Assembly (NCBI GenBank): GCA_021828475.1
Contig: JAJZIY010000025.1
Location: 1-41,546, forward strand
Direction of reading: 5' to 3'
Length of the DNA stretch: 41,546 nucleotides
Source: Actinomycetes bacterium
GTDB taxonomy: Bacteria > Actinomycetota > Acidimicrobiia > Acidimicrobiales > Palsa-688
This document shows, in pieces, positions 8,549 to 15,560 of this stretch. Both the position numbers and the translations under genes were made by a program. Position 1 is the first letter of the stretch. The number at the start of each line of letters is the position of its first letter. The notes under the pieces were generated by a model. It did no database searches. It saw only the letters and a list, made by a program, of their open reading frames with translations, and was not told the DNA's origin.

Positions 8549-8711
8549 AGGTCGACCTCCGGTCCGACGTTGGGAGTTGAGGCACCCTTTCAGGCGATTT
8601 GAGGGGAGCCGCTAGGGCTGGCACACCGGTAATCAGGTCGGTTGTTGCCCTAACTTTTGCCCTATGAGGAGGTTAGCGCCCGCCAGTGACAAGAAACTGC
8701 CGGTAGAAGGG

Positions 8712-8785
8712 CTCCGGGGGGAGGGCTCGAACCTCCAAGCATCCGGATCCAAAGTCCGGCGTTCTTCCAATTGAACTACCCCGGA
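8712..8785 (-). tRNA. tRNA-Gln (anticodon TTG)
   Basis: Read on the minus strand, the acceptor TCCGGGG (8785-8779) pairs with CCCCGGA (8719-8713). The anticodon arm CCGGA-CTTTGGA-TCCGG places TTG at positions 34-36. The T arm is GGAGG-TTCGAGC-CCTCC. The discriminator is G and CCA is not encoded. TTG reads CAA and, by wobble, CAG, so this is tRNA-Gln. Confidence 0.95.
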
Positions 8786-8820
8786 CCGGTCCTCGTCGTA
8801 CTGGGGCGACGGTATTGCTG

Positions 8821-8956
8821 TGACCGGCCACCCGGCCGGCCCAAGCTCAACCTTACCAAGTGCGCCCTGGCGACTAGAAAGATACCCGTGACCGGCCACC
8901 CGGCCGGCCCAAGCTCAACCTTACCAAGTGCGCCCTGGCGACTAGAAAGATACCCG
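8821..8956. repeat. Perfect 68-bp tandem duplication upstream of glmU
   Basis: Unit 1 (8821-8888) and unit 2 (8889-8956) are identical over 68 bp, and the first 5 bases of a third unit (TGACC) follow at 8957-8961. Each unit holds a palindromic core GGCCACCCGGCCGGCC and ends in TAGAAAGATACCCG. The arrangement fits a recent tandem duplication by replication slippage. It lies between tRNA-Gln and glmU and duplicates any promoter or operator inside the unit. Confidence 0.97.
8853..8948 (+). promoter_or_regulatory. Candidate duplicated glmU promoter
   Basis: Each copy of the 68-bp repeat contains TTACCA and, 16 nt later, TAGAAA (the second copy of TAGAAA is 8943-8948). These could be -35 and -10 boxes. 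The distal copy would start transcription near 8887 and the proximal copy near 8955, the latter almost on GTG 8956. The boxes are weak matches, so this is a proposal only. Confidence 0.35.
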
Positions 8957-9006
8957 TGACCTACTTCGACCGAGAGGTGCGCCGGGCGCCGCACAGGGGC
9001 GGCACG

Positions 9007-10134
9007 ATGCAGCCCAGGCTCGCCGCTGTCGTGCTGGCGGCGGGCGAAGGCACCAGGATGCGCAGTGCCAGGCCCAAGCCCCTGCACCGTCTGTGCGGGA
9101 GACCGATGGTCCTGTGGGTCCTCGACGCCCTGTCCGACCTCGACCTTTCCCGTGTCGTCGTGGTCGTCGGCCACGGCGCCACCAGGATGACCAAGGCGCT
9201 GGCCGAGGCCCAGTCGCCGGGGGTGCCGATCGAGGTGGTCGAGCAACCGGTGCAGAGGGGGACCGGTGACGCGCTCTCCGTCGCCCTGACCGCTTTCAAC
9301 GACGACGACGGCGAGCTCGACGACCTGGTGGTCCTGCCCGGGGACACTCCCTTGTTGCGGCCAGGCACGCTGCGCGACCTGGTGGAGGCACACCGGGGCT
9401 CATCGGCGGCGGCGACGCTGCTCACGGCCCGCCTCGCCGACCCTACCGGGTACGGCCGTGTGGTGCGCTCCCGGGACGGCAGGGTTGCCAGCATCGTCGA
9501 GGAGGCGGACGCCTCGGAAGAGGCCCGCTCCATCGACGAGGTGGGTACCTCGATCTACACCTTTCGCCGTTCCGTCCTGGCACCCGCTCTGCGCCGTCTG
9601 AGCCCGGACAACGCTCAGGGGGAGTACTACCTCACCGACGTGGTCGCGGTGTTGCACGACGCCGGGTACCCCGTCACAGCGACGGTCGTGGACGACCAGC
9701 GCGAGGCGAGCGGTGTCAACGACCGGTGCCAGCTGGCCAGCGCCGAGGCCGTGCTACGTGCTCGGATCAACGAGCACTGGATGCGCCGCGGTGTGACGAT
9801 GCTCGACCCCGCCCACACCTACCTGGACTCCACGGTCGAGCTGGCCGAGGACGTGACGCTCTTCCCCGGGACCATCCTGCAGGGGGCGACGCGGGTCGCA
9901 GCGGGGGCCGAGATCGGCCCCGCCACCCACCTGGTCGACTGCACGGTCGGCGCCCGTGCCCAGGTGCGTTCGAGCTCCGCCGAACAAGTGACCGTCGGGG
10001 AGGAAGCGCGCGTGGGCCCGTGGGCCTGGCTCGCGCCGGGTACGGTTGTTGCGCCAGGCGCCGTCATCCGCCCGGCCATGGGGGCCTACAGCCTGGAAGG
10101 GGAAGTAGCCGGTGGAACTGCTATCGAGACATAG
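9007..10134 (+). CDS. glmU: GlmU-like N-acetylglucosamine-1-phosphate uridylyltransferase, C-terminal domain truncated
   Basis: The N-terminal half is a clear GlmU pyrophosphorylase, which makes UDP-GlcNAc from GlcNAc-1-P and UTP. It shows LAAGEGTRMRS with the following KPLH, the uridine-binding QRGTGDA, LPGDTPLL, TGYGRVVR, IVEEADAS and NAQGEYYLTD. A left-handed beta-helix begins (VTMLDPAHTYLDSTV, then hexapeptide turns) but the protein stops at 375 residues, against about 450-480 for a full GlmU. The acetyltransferase catalytic region (the His and Asn-Tyr loop in the later coils) is missing, and prs begins inside the gene, so no lost 3' end is apparent. ATG 9007 has AGGGGCGG just upstream and fits the family N-terminus. 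An in-frame GTG at 8956 would add 17 residues and could be a leaderless start. Confidence 0.85.
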   Translation: MQPRLAAVVLAAGEGTRMRSARPKPLHRLCGRPMVLWVLDALSDLDLSRVVVVVGHGATRMTKALAEAQSPGVPIEVVEQPVQRGTGDALSVALTAFNDDDGELDDLVVLPGDTPLLRPGTLRDLVEAHRGSSAAATLLTARLADPTGYGRVVRSRDGRVASIVEEADASEEARSIDEVGTSIYTFRRSVLAPALRRLSPDNAQGEYYLTDVVAVLHDAGYPVTATVVDDQREASGVNDRCQLASAEAVLRARINEHWMRRGVTMLDPAHTYLDSTVELAEDVTLFPGTILQGATRVAAGAEIGPATHLVDCTVGARAQVRSSSAEQVTVGEEARVGPWAWLAPGTVVAPGAVIRPAMGAYSLEGEVAGGTAIET

Positions 10135-11098
10135 GCTCCAGCTGTACACCGGCCGCTCGCACCCCGACCTGGCCGCCAAGATCGCTGCTCACCTCGGCGT
10201 AGCGGTCGGCAACTGCGAGATCGTGGACTTCCCCAACGGTGAGGTCCGTGCCCGCTACGGCGAGTCGGTGCGCGGAGCTGACGTGTTCATCCTGCAGACC
10301 CATTCCCCTGCGGACGGACGCTCTGTCAACGACCTGCTCATGGAGCAGTGGGTGATGATCGACGCAGCCAAACGGGGCTCGGCCAAGCGCATCACTGCGG
10401 TGTGCCCCCGCTACGGGTACGGGCGCCAGGACCGCAAGTCCCGCTCGCGTGAACCCATCACCGCCCGCATGGTGGCGGACTTCTTCCATGCCGCGGGCGC
10501 CGAGCGCATCATGTCGGTGGACCTTCACTCCGGGCAGGTCCAGGGCTTCTTCGACGGCCCGGTCGACCACCTGACGGCGGTCAACCTTCTGACCGACTAC
10601 CTGCGCCGGAACGTCAAGGGCGACTTCGTGATGGTGTCCCCGGACACGGGCCGCACCAAGGTGGCCGAGAAGGCCGCCCGCAACGCCGGCGACGTCGACA
10701 TGGCATCGGTCTACAAGCGTCGCAGCACCGACCTCGTCGGTCACGTCGAGGCCCTCGACGTCATGGGCGATGTCAGAGGCCGCATGTGCGTGCTGATCGA
10801 CGACGAGATCGACACCGCCGGCACTCTCTGCGAGGCGGCCAGGATCTTGTACCAGAAGGGTGCCACCGACGTCTGGGCCACCGCTACTCATGGAGTCTTC
10901 TCAGATCCTGCGATCGACCGTCTGAAAAACTCCAACATCTCGCGCGTCATCGTCACCGATACGGTTCCCCTGCCGCCTGAGAGGCAGATCCCCAAGATCG
11001 AGAGCGTGTCTGTGGCCGACACTTTTGCCGAGGCCATCAGGGCCGTGTTCGAGGAGGGCTCCGTCTCGGAGCTGTTCGGCGGCGAGAACCAGAGCTGA
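10112..11098 (+). CDS. prs: Ribose-phosphate pyrophosphokinase (PRPP synthetase)
   Basis: A 328-residue class I PRPP synthetase, which transfers pyrophosphate from ATP to ribose 5-phosphate to make PRPP for purine, pyrimidine, His, Trp and NAD synthesis. Hallmarks are LYTGRSHPDLA at the N-terminus, the flexible loop YGYGRQDRKSRSREPI, the metal-binding SVDLHSGQVQGFF, and the PRPP-binding loop VLIDDEIDTAGT. Length and start (MELLSRHRLQLYTG) match actinobacterial Prs proteins. The GTG start overlaps the end of glmU by 23 nt, with GGGGAAG upstream, so translation is probably coupled. The glmU-prs pair is a conserved bacterial gene order linking cell-wall precursor and nucleotide supply. Confidence 0.96.
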   Translation: MELLSRHRLQLYTGRSHPDLAAKIAAHLGVAVGNCEIVDFPNGEVRARYGESVRGADVFILQTHSPADGRSVNDLLMEQWVMIDAAKRGSAKRITAVCPRYGYGRQDRKSRSREPITARMVADFFHAAGAERIMSVDLHSGQVQGFFDGPVDHLTAVNLLTDYLRRNVKGDFVMVSPDTGRTKVAEKAARNAGDVDMASVYKRRSTDLVGHVEALDVMGDVRGRMCVLIDDEIDTAGTLCEAARILYQKGATDVWATATHGVFSDPAIDRLKNSNISRVIVTDTVPLPPERQIPKIESVSVADTFAEAIRAVFEEGSVSELFGGENQS

Positions 11099-11124
11099 GA
11101 GCGTGACATCGAGGGCTCGGGCCG

Positions 11125-12213
11125 TCACCCCCGCAGGCCCGTCCCTTGCGAACCTCGGAGCCTGATGGTGTCACCACCCGCGTAGGGCACGGCGCGGTAG
11201 ATGCTGACCGCTCCAGCGCCGACGCCTACGGCCAGCGTTGCCGTCCCTGCCAGCCTGGGCCCTGTCAGCCGTAGGGAGGCCGTACCGTCTGTCCCGGCGA
11301 CTGCACTGGCGAACGGCCGCCCTGTGCTGGAGAGCAGGGAGGCGCTCTGCCCCGGGAGCAGCCCCTCGATCCGCAAGGGAGCGTCGTCGGCGACCCAGAA
11401 GTCCTCGAAGCGGGTGCTGTAGGACGGCCCGGAGCTCTGTACCTCCAGGTAGGCCTGGAAGGGCGCCGGGATGTTCAGGTCGAGGTGGCAATTGTGGAAC
11501 ACCTCGGTAGCACCGAGCCACACCGCCAGGCGCCACCGCCCGTCCGTTATGACCGTGACCGCGACCCGGGGGAGGTCGGCACCCGTCGGCACGGTGTGCC
11601 AGGGCGAAGTCCACAGGACGTCGGTGGTTGCCCCCGCAACCACGCCGTGGGCGTAACCCACGATCCAGCGGTAGCTGTGGCCCCGGGACACGGCCGCCAC
11701 GACGATGTAGTCGAGGATGCCGCTCGTCTGGGTGGTGGCCGTCTGTACGGCGAACACGGCGATGCCCCGACCCCTTGCCCCCGGTCGCAGGGCGGCCGGG
11801 AGCACGGCTGCATGCCAAGCCACCCGGGGACCGGCGGCGTGGATCGTCTCGGCGAACCAGCCGGCCCAGCCCCGGTGAGCCTTGATCCCCACCCGCAGGC
11901 CGGCTGCGTCCTCGTACACCCAGCCCAGGCGGGGGCCGGCCGAACCGTTGACCGAGTAGGCGTCCTCGAGCTGGCCGGCCGTGAGCTGGCGGGTCAGCTC
12001 GTCAGCCATGGCCAGGCCGCTCGCCACCCGGTCCAACCCCCCAGGCAGGGCCCGGGCCGGAGCGGGGCCAGGCCACGCGCTCAGGGAGTAGGTTGCAGCC
12101 AGCATGGCTGCTGCCGCCACCGTCACCTGCGAGCGCAGGCCGCGCCTCGGCGTCACCACGCCATGCCTCGCAGCGGCCCGCCGCGAGGCATGGCTGTCCC
12201 GCCGGCGCTTCAC
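11125..12213 (-). CDS. Exported beta-rich protein of the Pel-like cluster
   Basis: A 362-residue protein I do not recognise. It starts with a very basic stretch (KRRRDSHASRR), then one hydrophobic segment (about 33-55) that looks like a signal peptide or signal anchor. A beta-rich domain covers about residues 70-275, with patterns such as SYRWIVGYAHG, RVAVTVITDGRWRLAVWLG, FHNCHLDLNIPAPFQAYLEVQ and STRFEDFWV that recall concanavalin/LamG jelly rolls (inference from pattern only). A second small beta domain follows (RIEGLLPGQSASLLSSTG to the end). GTG 12213 overlaps the pelG-like stop by 4 nt (GTGA), so the two are translationally coupled. It is probably an extracytoplasmic glycan-binding or glycan-modifying partner of the exopolysaccharide locus. 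The converging prs stop is 26 nt away. Confidence 0.72.
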   Translation of the reverse strand: MKRRRDSHASRRAAARHGVVTPRRGLRSQVTVAAAAMLAATYSLSAWPGPAPARALPGGLDRVASGLAMADELTRQLTAGQLEDAYSVNGSAGPRLGWVYEDAAGLRVGIKAHRGWAGWFAETIHAAGPRVAWHAAVLPAALRPGARGRGIAVFAVQTATTQTSGILDYIVVAAVSRGHSYRWIVGYAHGVVAGATTDVLWTSPWHTVPTGADLPRVAVTVITDGRWRLAVWLGATEVFHNCHLDLNIPAPFQAYLEVQSSGPSYSTRFEDFWVADDAPLRIEGLLPGQSASLLSSTGRPFASAVAGTDGTASLRLTGPRLAGTATLAVGVGAGAVSIYRAVPYAGGDTIRLRGSQGTGLRG

Positions 12214-13913
12214 AAACCGCGGTAGCACGTGAGGTCCACCAGCCCGTAGGCCCTGTCCGCGGCACGAACCGCCATCAGGGCGAAGACGCCGCTCCCGAGC
12301 GCGAAACCTCCCGCTGCCACTGCGGCCCACGACAGGGAGCCGCTCATGGTGGCCAGGGCGCCGAACGCGGCCATCGCCAGGGTCCCGGCGACGGCCGCCC
12401 TGACCGGTCCCGCCTTGGACGACACAGCGAACAGCGACTGCGCTGCGAACGTGCCGACAGACAAGAAGAAGTAGCCGGCGCTGCAGGCGTACAGCAGCGC
12501 CGGCACCGCCTCCATGCCGTGCGTCCTGAGCCAGCCCTGGGCGAAGTGGGGCAGGACCAGGTCGACCGTCGTCACGACGGCGGCGCTGGCGGTTGCCGCA
12601 AGAGCCGCATGGGAACGCCATTGGCGCCGCATCCGGGCGCGGGCGCTCTCGACGGCGCCGATGCGGGCCTGGCTCAGTGCGAGCGGGAGGGCGCGCCGGG
12701 TCAGGTGCTCCACCGACACGTTGCCGAAGGCGGCGACCGGCACCAGGGCCACCAGTGCCATACCGCTGGCGATGGCGTACCGGCCGTTGAAGACGTAGGT
12801 CCAGCGCCACGCACCCCCGGCTACGAGCTGGGGCAGGGTCACCAGGCAGAAGTAGCCGAGCCCGAAAACGGCGTAGGGTGCCACCGCTCGTGCCACGGCC
12901 GTCCCCGATGGCAACCACAGCCGCTGGCGCCCCGCCGGCTTCCCGCCGGCTCCGGCGCCGCCCCCGCGCAGGAGCCACCAGCCCGAGAGCAGCCAGGTGG
13001 ACCCGGCCATGACCGCTACGAGCCGGACCTGCCAGACGGTCAGCGCCACTGGGTCGATGAAGGAGCCCAGGTGAGAGACGTGCCAGACGAGCAGTCCCGC
13101 CCCGGCGCCGACGACGGCCGTCATGGCGCCGACGGCGTTGCGCAGGTACAGAGGTGCGAGGCCCACCTGGAGGGCGGCGATGGCAATGCCGCTGGCCAGG
13201 CCCAGTCGGTTGACGGCGTGGGGGCCGGCATCGCCAGCGGCCGTGCGCAGCACGTAGGCCAGCAGGCATGCCAGCGACGTGACCAGCATGCCCAGGCCCA
13301 GGGTGCGCCGGGTGATGTATGCGAGGATCCCTGCGTCGCCGAACGCAAGGTAGAACGAGCCCCGGTTGAGGAAGGCGTACACGAAGGGGCCCGTGAATAC
13401 CAGGGCCAGGCACGACGAGAGCGTGACGGACCCGGCGACGGCGGGGAGCTCGACGCTCGAGGACCAGAACGACACTCCGGCCATGAGGATGGTCGAGATG
13501 CTGATGAGGAGGGGGGTCGCCAGCAGCAGGCCCCGGCAGAACGAGCGGGCTGTCGCCCAGGCGAGTTGGCGGCGGCTCGTCGCCGTCGCCGACCCGGGCG
13601 GGCCGCCGGGGTCCTCGTTGCCGGCGTAGACCGGGACCAACTGGTAGACCACACGCGCCAGTTCCATGAGGTCGGAGGCACCCGTCGAGCGCGCCCGGTT
13701 GGCGTTGTAACCGCAGGTCTCGAGGACCACGGCCACCTCGAGCTCGCTGAGCGGGTGCGGGCAGCGTTCCACCACGGTCGCGGCCGCCAGGTGGACGCCC
13801 AGGTCGCCTGGGTCGCCGTTGGCCACGGCGGCCGCCGTCGACGGCGGTGTACGCGCGGGGGGCGGGACGGATGGCCGGGACGGCCCCGTCGTCCGGGCGC
13901 CCCCGGGGTTCAC
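12210..13913 (-). CDS. pelG: PelG-like exopolysaccharide flippase (MATE/MOP superfamily)
   Basis: A 567-residue polytopic membrane protein. From about residue 125 there are roughly 12 hydrophobic segments, with an opening RSFCRGLLLATPLLIS and the pattern FTGPFVYAFLNRGSFYLAFGDAGILAYITRRTLG; this arrangement fits PelG, the predicted inner-membrane transporter of Pel polysaccharide. PelG is usually about 450-500 residues. This one has an extra N-terminal cytoplasmic part: a Pro/Thr-rich stretch and then a helical segment (VVLETCGYNANRAR, SDLMELARVVYQLVP). GTG 13913 overlaps the stop of the pelF-like gene by 4 nt (GTGA), and its own stop overlaps the next start the same way. Being directly downstream of a PelF-like gene is the strongest argument for the assignment. 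A lipid-linked-sugar flippase of another kind is the alternative. Confidence 0.78.
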   Translation of the reverse strand: MNPGGARTTGPSRPSVPPPARTPPSTAAAVANGDPGDLGVHLAAATVVERCPHPLSELEVAVVLETCGYNANRARSTGASDLMELARVVYQLVPVYAGNEDPGGPPGSATATSRRQLAWATARSFCRGLLLATPLLISISTILMAGVSFWSSSVELPAVAGSVTLSSCLALVFTGPFVYAFLNRGSFYLAFGDAGILAYITRRTLGLGMLVTSLACLLAYVLRTAAGDAGPHAVNRLGLASGIAIAALQVGLAPLYLRNAVGAMTAVVGAGAGLLVWHVSHLGSFIDPVALTVWQVRLVAVMAGSTWLLSGWWLLRGGGAGAGGKPAGRQRLWLPSGTAVARAVAPYAVFGLGYFCLVTLPQLVAGGAWRWTYVFNGRYAIASGMALVALVPVAAFGNVSVEHLTRRALPLALSQARIGAVESARARMRRQWRSHAALAATASAAVVTTVDLVLPHFAQGWLRTHGMEAVPALLYACSAGYFFLSVGTFAAQSLFAVSSKAGPVRAAVAGTLAMAAFGALATMSGSLSWAAVAAGGFALGSGVFALMAVRAADRAYGLVDLTCYRGL

Positions 13914-15544
13914 GGCGCGCTCTCTTTCGCCAGGGCAGGCCGGCTGCCGATGTCGCCCACGGCCCGGGCCACGCCGACTGTCACAGGGCCGGCACCATCC
14001 GGGGTAGCGGCACCCTCCGGGACAGTTGACCCCCACGGCACTGCGTTCCGAGGCTCTCCTCCACGCAGCGGGGCCAGGTCGTCGTAGGCCTGGCGGTAGC
14101 CTTCCAGGAAGGTGCCCACGTCGAAGCGCTCGAGGGCCCGCTGGCGCAGCGCCAGTCCCGCCGCCACCCGCTGCGCCAGGGGCGTGCCCAGCACGGCGAG
14201 CAGCGCACGGCCGAGGGCTTGCGGGTCGCCGGGCTCGACCAGCATCTCGCGGCCGTCGCCGCCAGGCACGACGCTTATCCCGGCCAGAGCCTCCGCTACG
14301 CCGCCCACGTCCGTCGACACCACAGGACGCGCTGCCAGCATCGACTCGACAACTGTGTAGGGGAAACCCTCTGTGACCGATGACAGCGCCACCACGTCGC
14401 TGGCCGAGTAGGCGGCGGCGGGCTGGTCCGTGCGACCCTCGAAGCTGACCGGCCGGTTGGCGCCGGGAATGTGGCTCCAGAGCCCGAGCCGCTCCGCCAC
14501 ATCCTTGCAGTGCCCCAGGTACTCGGTCGAGCTCGGTGGGCCCCACAGCCGCAGGCGTGCAGAAGGTAGCGCGGCGTGCACGACGGCGAACGCCCGGATG
14601 AGGGTGACGACGTCCTTCAGCGGGTCGATGCGGCCGACGTAGCCGACCGTCGGTCGGCCCTGGCCGTCGGGCAAGGCAAGGGAGGCCAGGTCATGGCGGC
14701 TAATGCCGTTGTACACGACCCGGATGCGCTCGGGCTCGACGCCCAAGCTCTGCTCCCACGCCGCGTTGTAACCGCACACCGGGGTCACCAGGTCGGCTTC
14801 GCGGTAGGCCAGTTCGGTTACGGCTCGGAAGAAGTTGGCTTGTAGCAGCTTTGTCTCGAGGGGCAGCGCTGACAGGCCCATCAGGCGCTCGCGCAGGTAG
14901 ATCCCGTGTTCCGTGAGCAGCATCGGGGTGCCGTGCCGGTACTTGGCGACCACCGCTGGGAGGGCGCACAGGCCGGCCGCCGACGTGTGCACGACGTCGC
15001 AGCGGGGGACCGGCACGCAGAGCGGCAACAGGAACCTGAAGAGCGAGCGCCCGAACTCGATGGCGCCGTCGCAGCGCGCCCGGGCCATGAGGGGGTTGGA
15101 CCGCAGGGCGGCCAGCAGGGCCGCCCAGGCTGCCGGGTGTGCCAGGGCGCGGCGCAGGTCGTAGCGTTCGGCGAAGTGGGCCACGCCGGCCAGTGCGTTC
15201 CCCAGGGCGGCGCTCGAGGCTTCCCGGGCTGCCAGAGCGTCCAGGAAAGGCTCCCAGCAGGGCAGGAACCGTCCGCGCACCTCCTTGCTCGAGGTGCGCA
15301 GTGCCCGCCTCCACGAGCCTGGTACGGCAAGGTGCTCGTTGACCAGCTCCGACCCCCAGAGGGGCACGGGTTGCAGGACGACGTTGCGCGGGGGGCTGAA
15401 GGCCAGAGGATGGAACGGGTTGTCGACCACCGCTGTCAGGAAGAACTCCCGCTCTTCGAGCCCGCGCACGAGCAGGTCGGCCCAGGTCGACACCCCGCCC
15501 ACGACGAAGGGGTAGGTGCCTTCGGTGGTCAGGTGGACGCGCAT
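13910..15544 (-). CDS. pelF: PelF-like GT4 glycosyltransferase
   Basis: A 544-residue GT-B glycosyltransferase of family GT4. The N-terminus TTEGTYPFVVGGVSTWADLL and the middle motif TEHGIYLRERL are characteristic of PelF, the cytosolic glycosyltransferase that polymerises the Pel polysaccharide (in Pseudomonas from UDP-GlcNAc/GalNAc). The C-terminal Rossmann domain has VGYVGRIDPLKDV, the donor-binding loop EGFPYTVVE (Glu392 and Glu400) and STDVGGVAEAL. A Pro/Gly-rich tail of about 50 residues follows the catalytic domain. ATG 15544 was chosen because it begins directly at the conserved motif and lies 16 nt after the upstream stop; its Shine-Dalgarno is weak. No PelA, PelB, PelC or PelD homologue is seen nearby. 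Confidence 0.88.
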   Translation of the reverse strand: MRVHLTTEGTYPFVVGGVSTWADLLVRGLEEREFFLTAVVDNPFHPLAFSPPRNVVLQPVPLWGSELVNEHLAVPGSWRRALRTSSKEVRGRFLPCWEPFLDALAAREASSAALGNALAGVAHFAERYDLRRALAHPAAWAALLAALRSNPLMARARCDGAIEFGRSLFRFLLPLCVPVPRCDVVHTSAAGLCALPAVVAKYRHGTPMLLTEHGIYLRERLMGLSALPLETKLLQANFFRAVTELAYREADLVTPVCGYNAAWEQSLGVEPERIRVVYNGISRHDLASLALPDGQGRPTVGYVGRIDPLKDVVTLIRAFAVVHAALPSARLRLWGPPSSTEYLGHCKDVAERLGLWSHIPGANRPVSFEGRTDQPAAAYSASDVVALSSVTEGFPYTVVESMLAARPVVSTDVGGVAEALAGISVVPGGDGREMLVEPGDPQALGRALLAVLGTPLAQRVAAGLALRQRALERFDVGTFLEGYRQAYDDLAPLRGGEPRNAVPWGSTVPEGAATPDGAGPVTVGVARAVGDIGSRPALAKESAP

Positions 15545-15560
15545 CTGCCCGCTACCGTGC

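Noticed and set aside
8821..8961. Repeat considered as a CRISPR fragment or attachment site
   Set aside because: There are only two contiguous copies with no spacers, and the unit does not match the tRNA-Gln 3' end. A tandem duplication explains it.
9900..10180. Frameshift as the explanation for the short GlmU
   Set aside because: The other frames downstream do not encode further beta-helix hexapeptides. They encode the start of prs, which is intact.
12214..13413. Upstream extension of the exported protein's reading frame
   Set aside because: The frame stays open to 13413, but that part is Arg/Pro-rich and overlaps the pelG-like gene. GTG 12213 with the GTGA overlap is the sensible start.
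13914..14546. Upstream extension of the pelG-like frame into the pelF-like gene
   Set aside because: The extra 211 residues are low-complexity Arg/Gly/Pro and overlap the GT4 catalytic domain in another frame.
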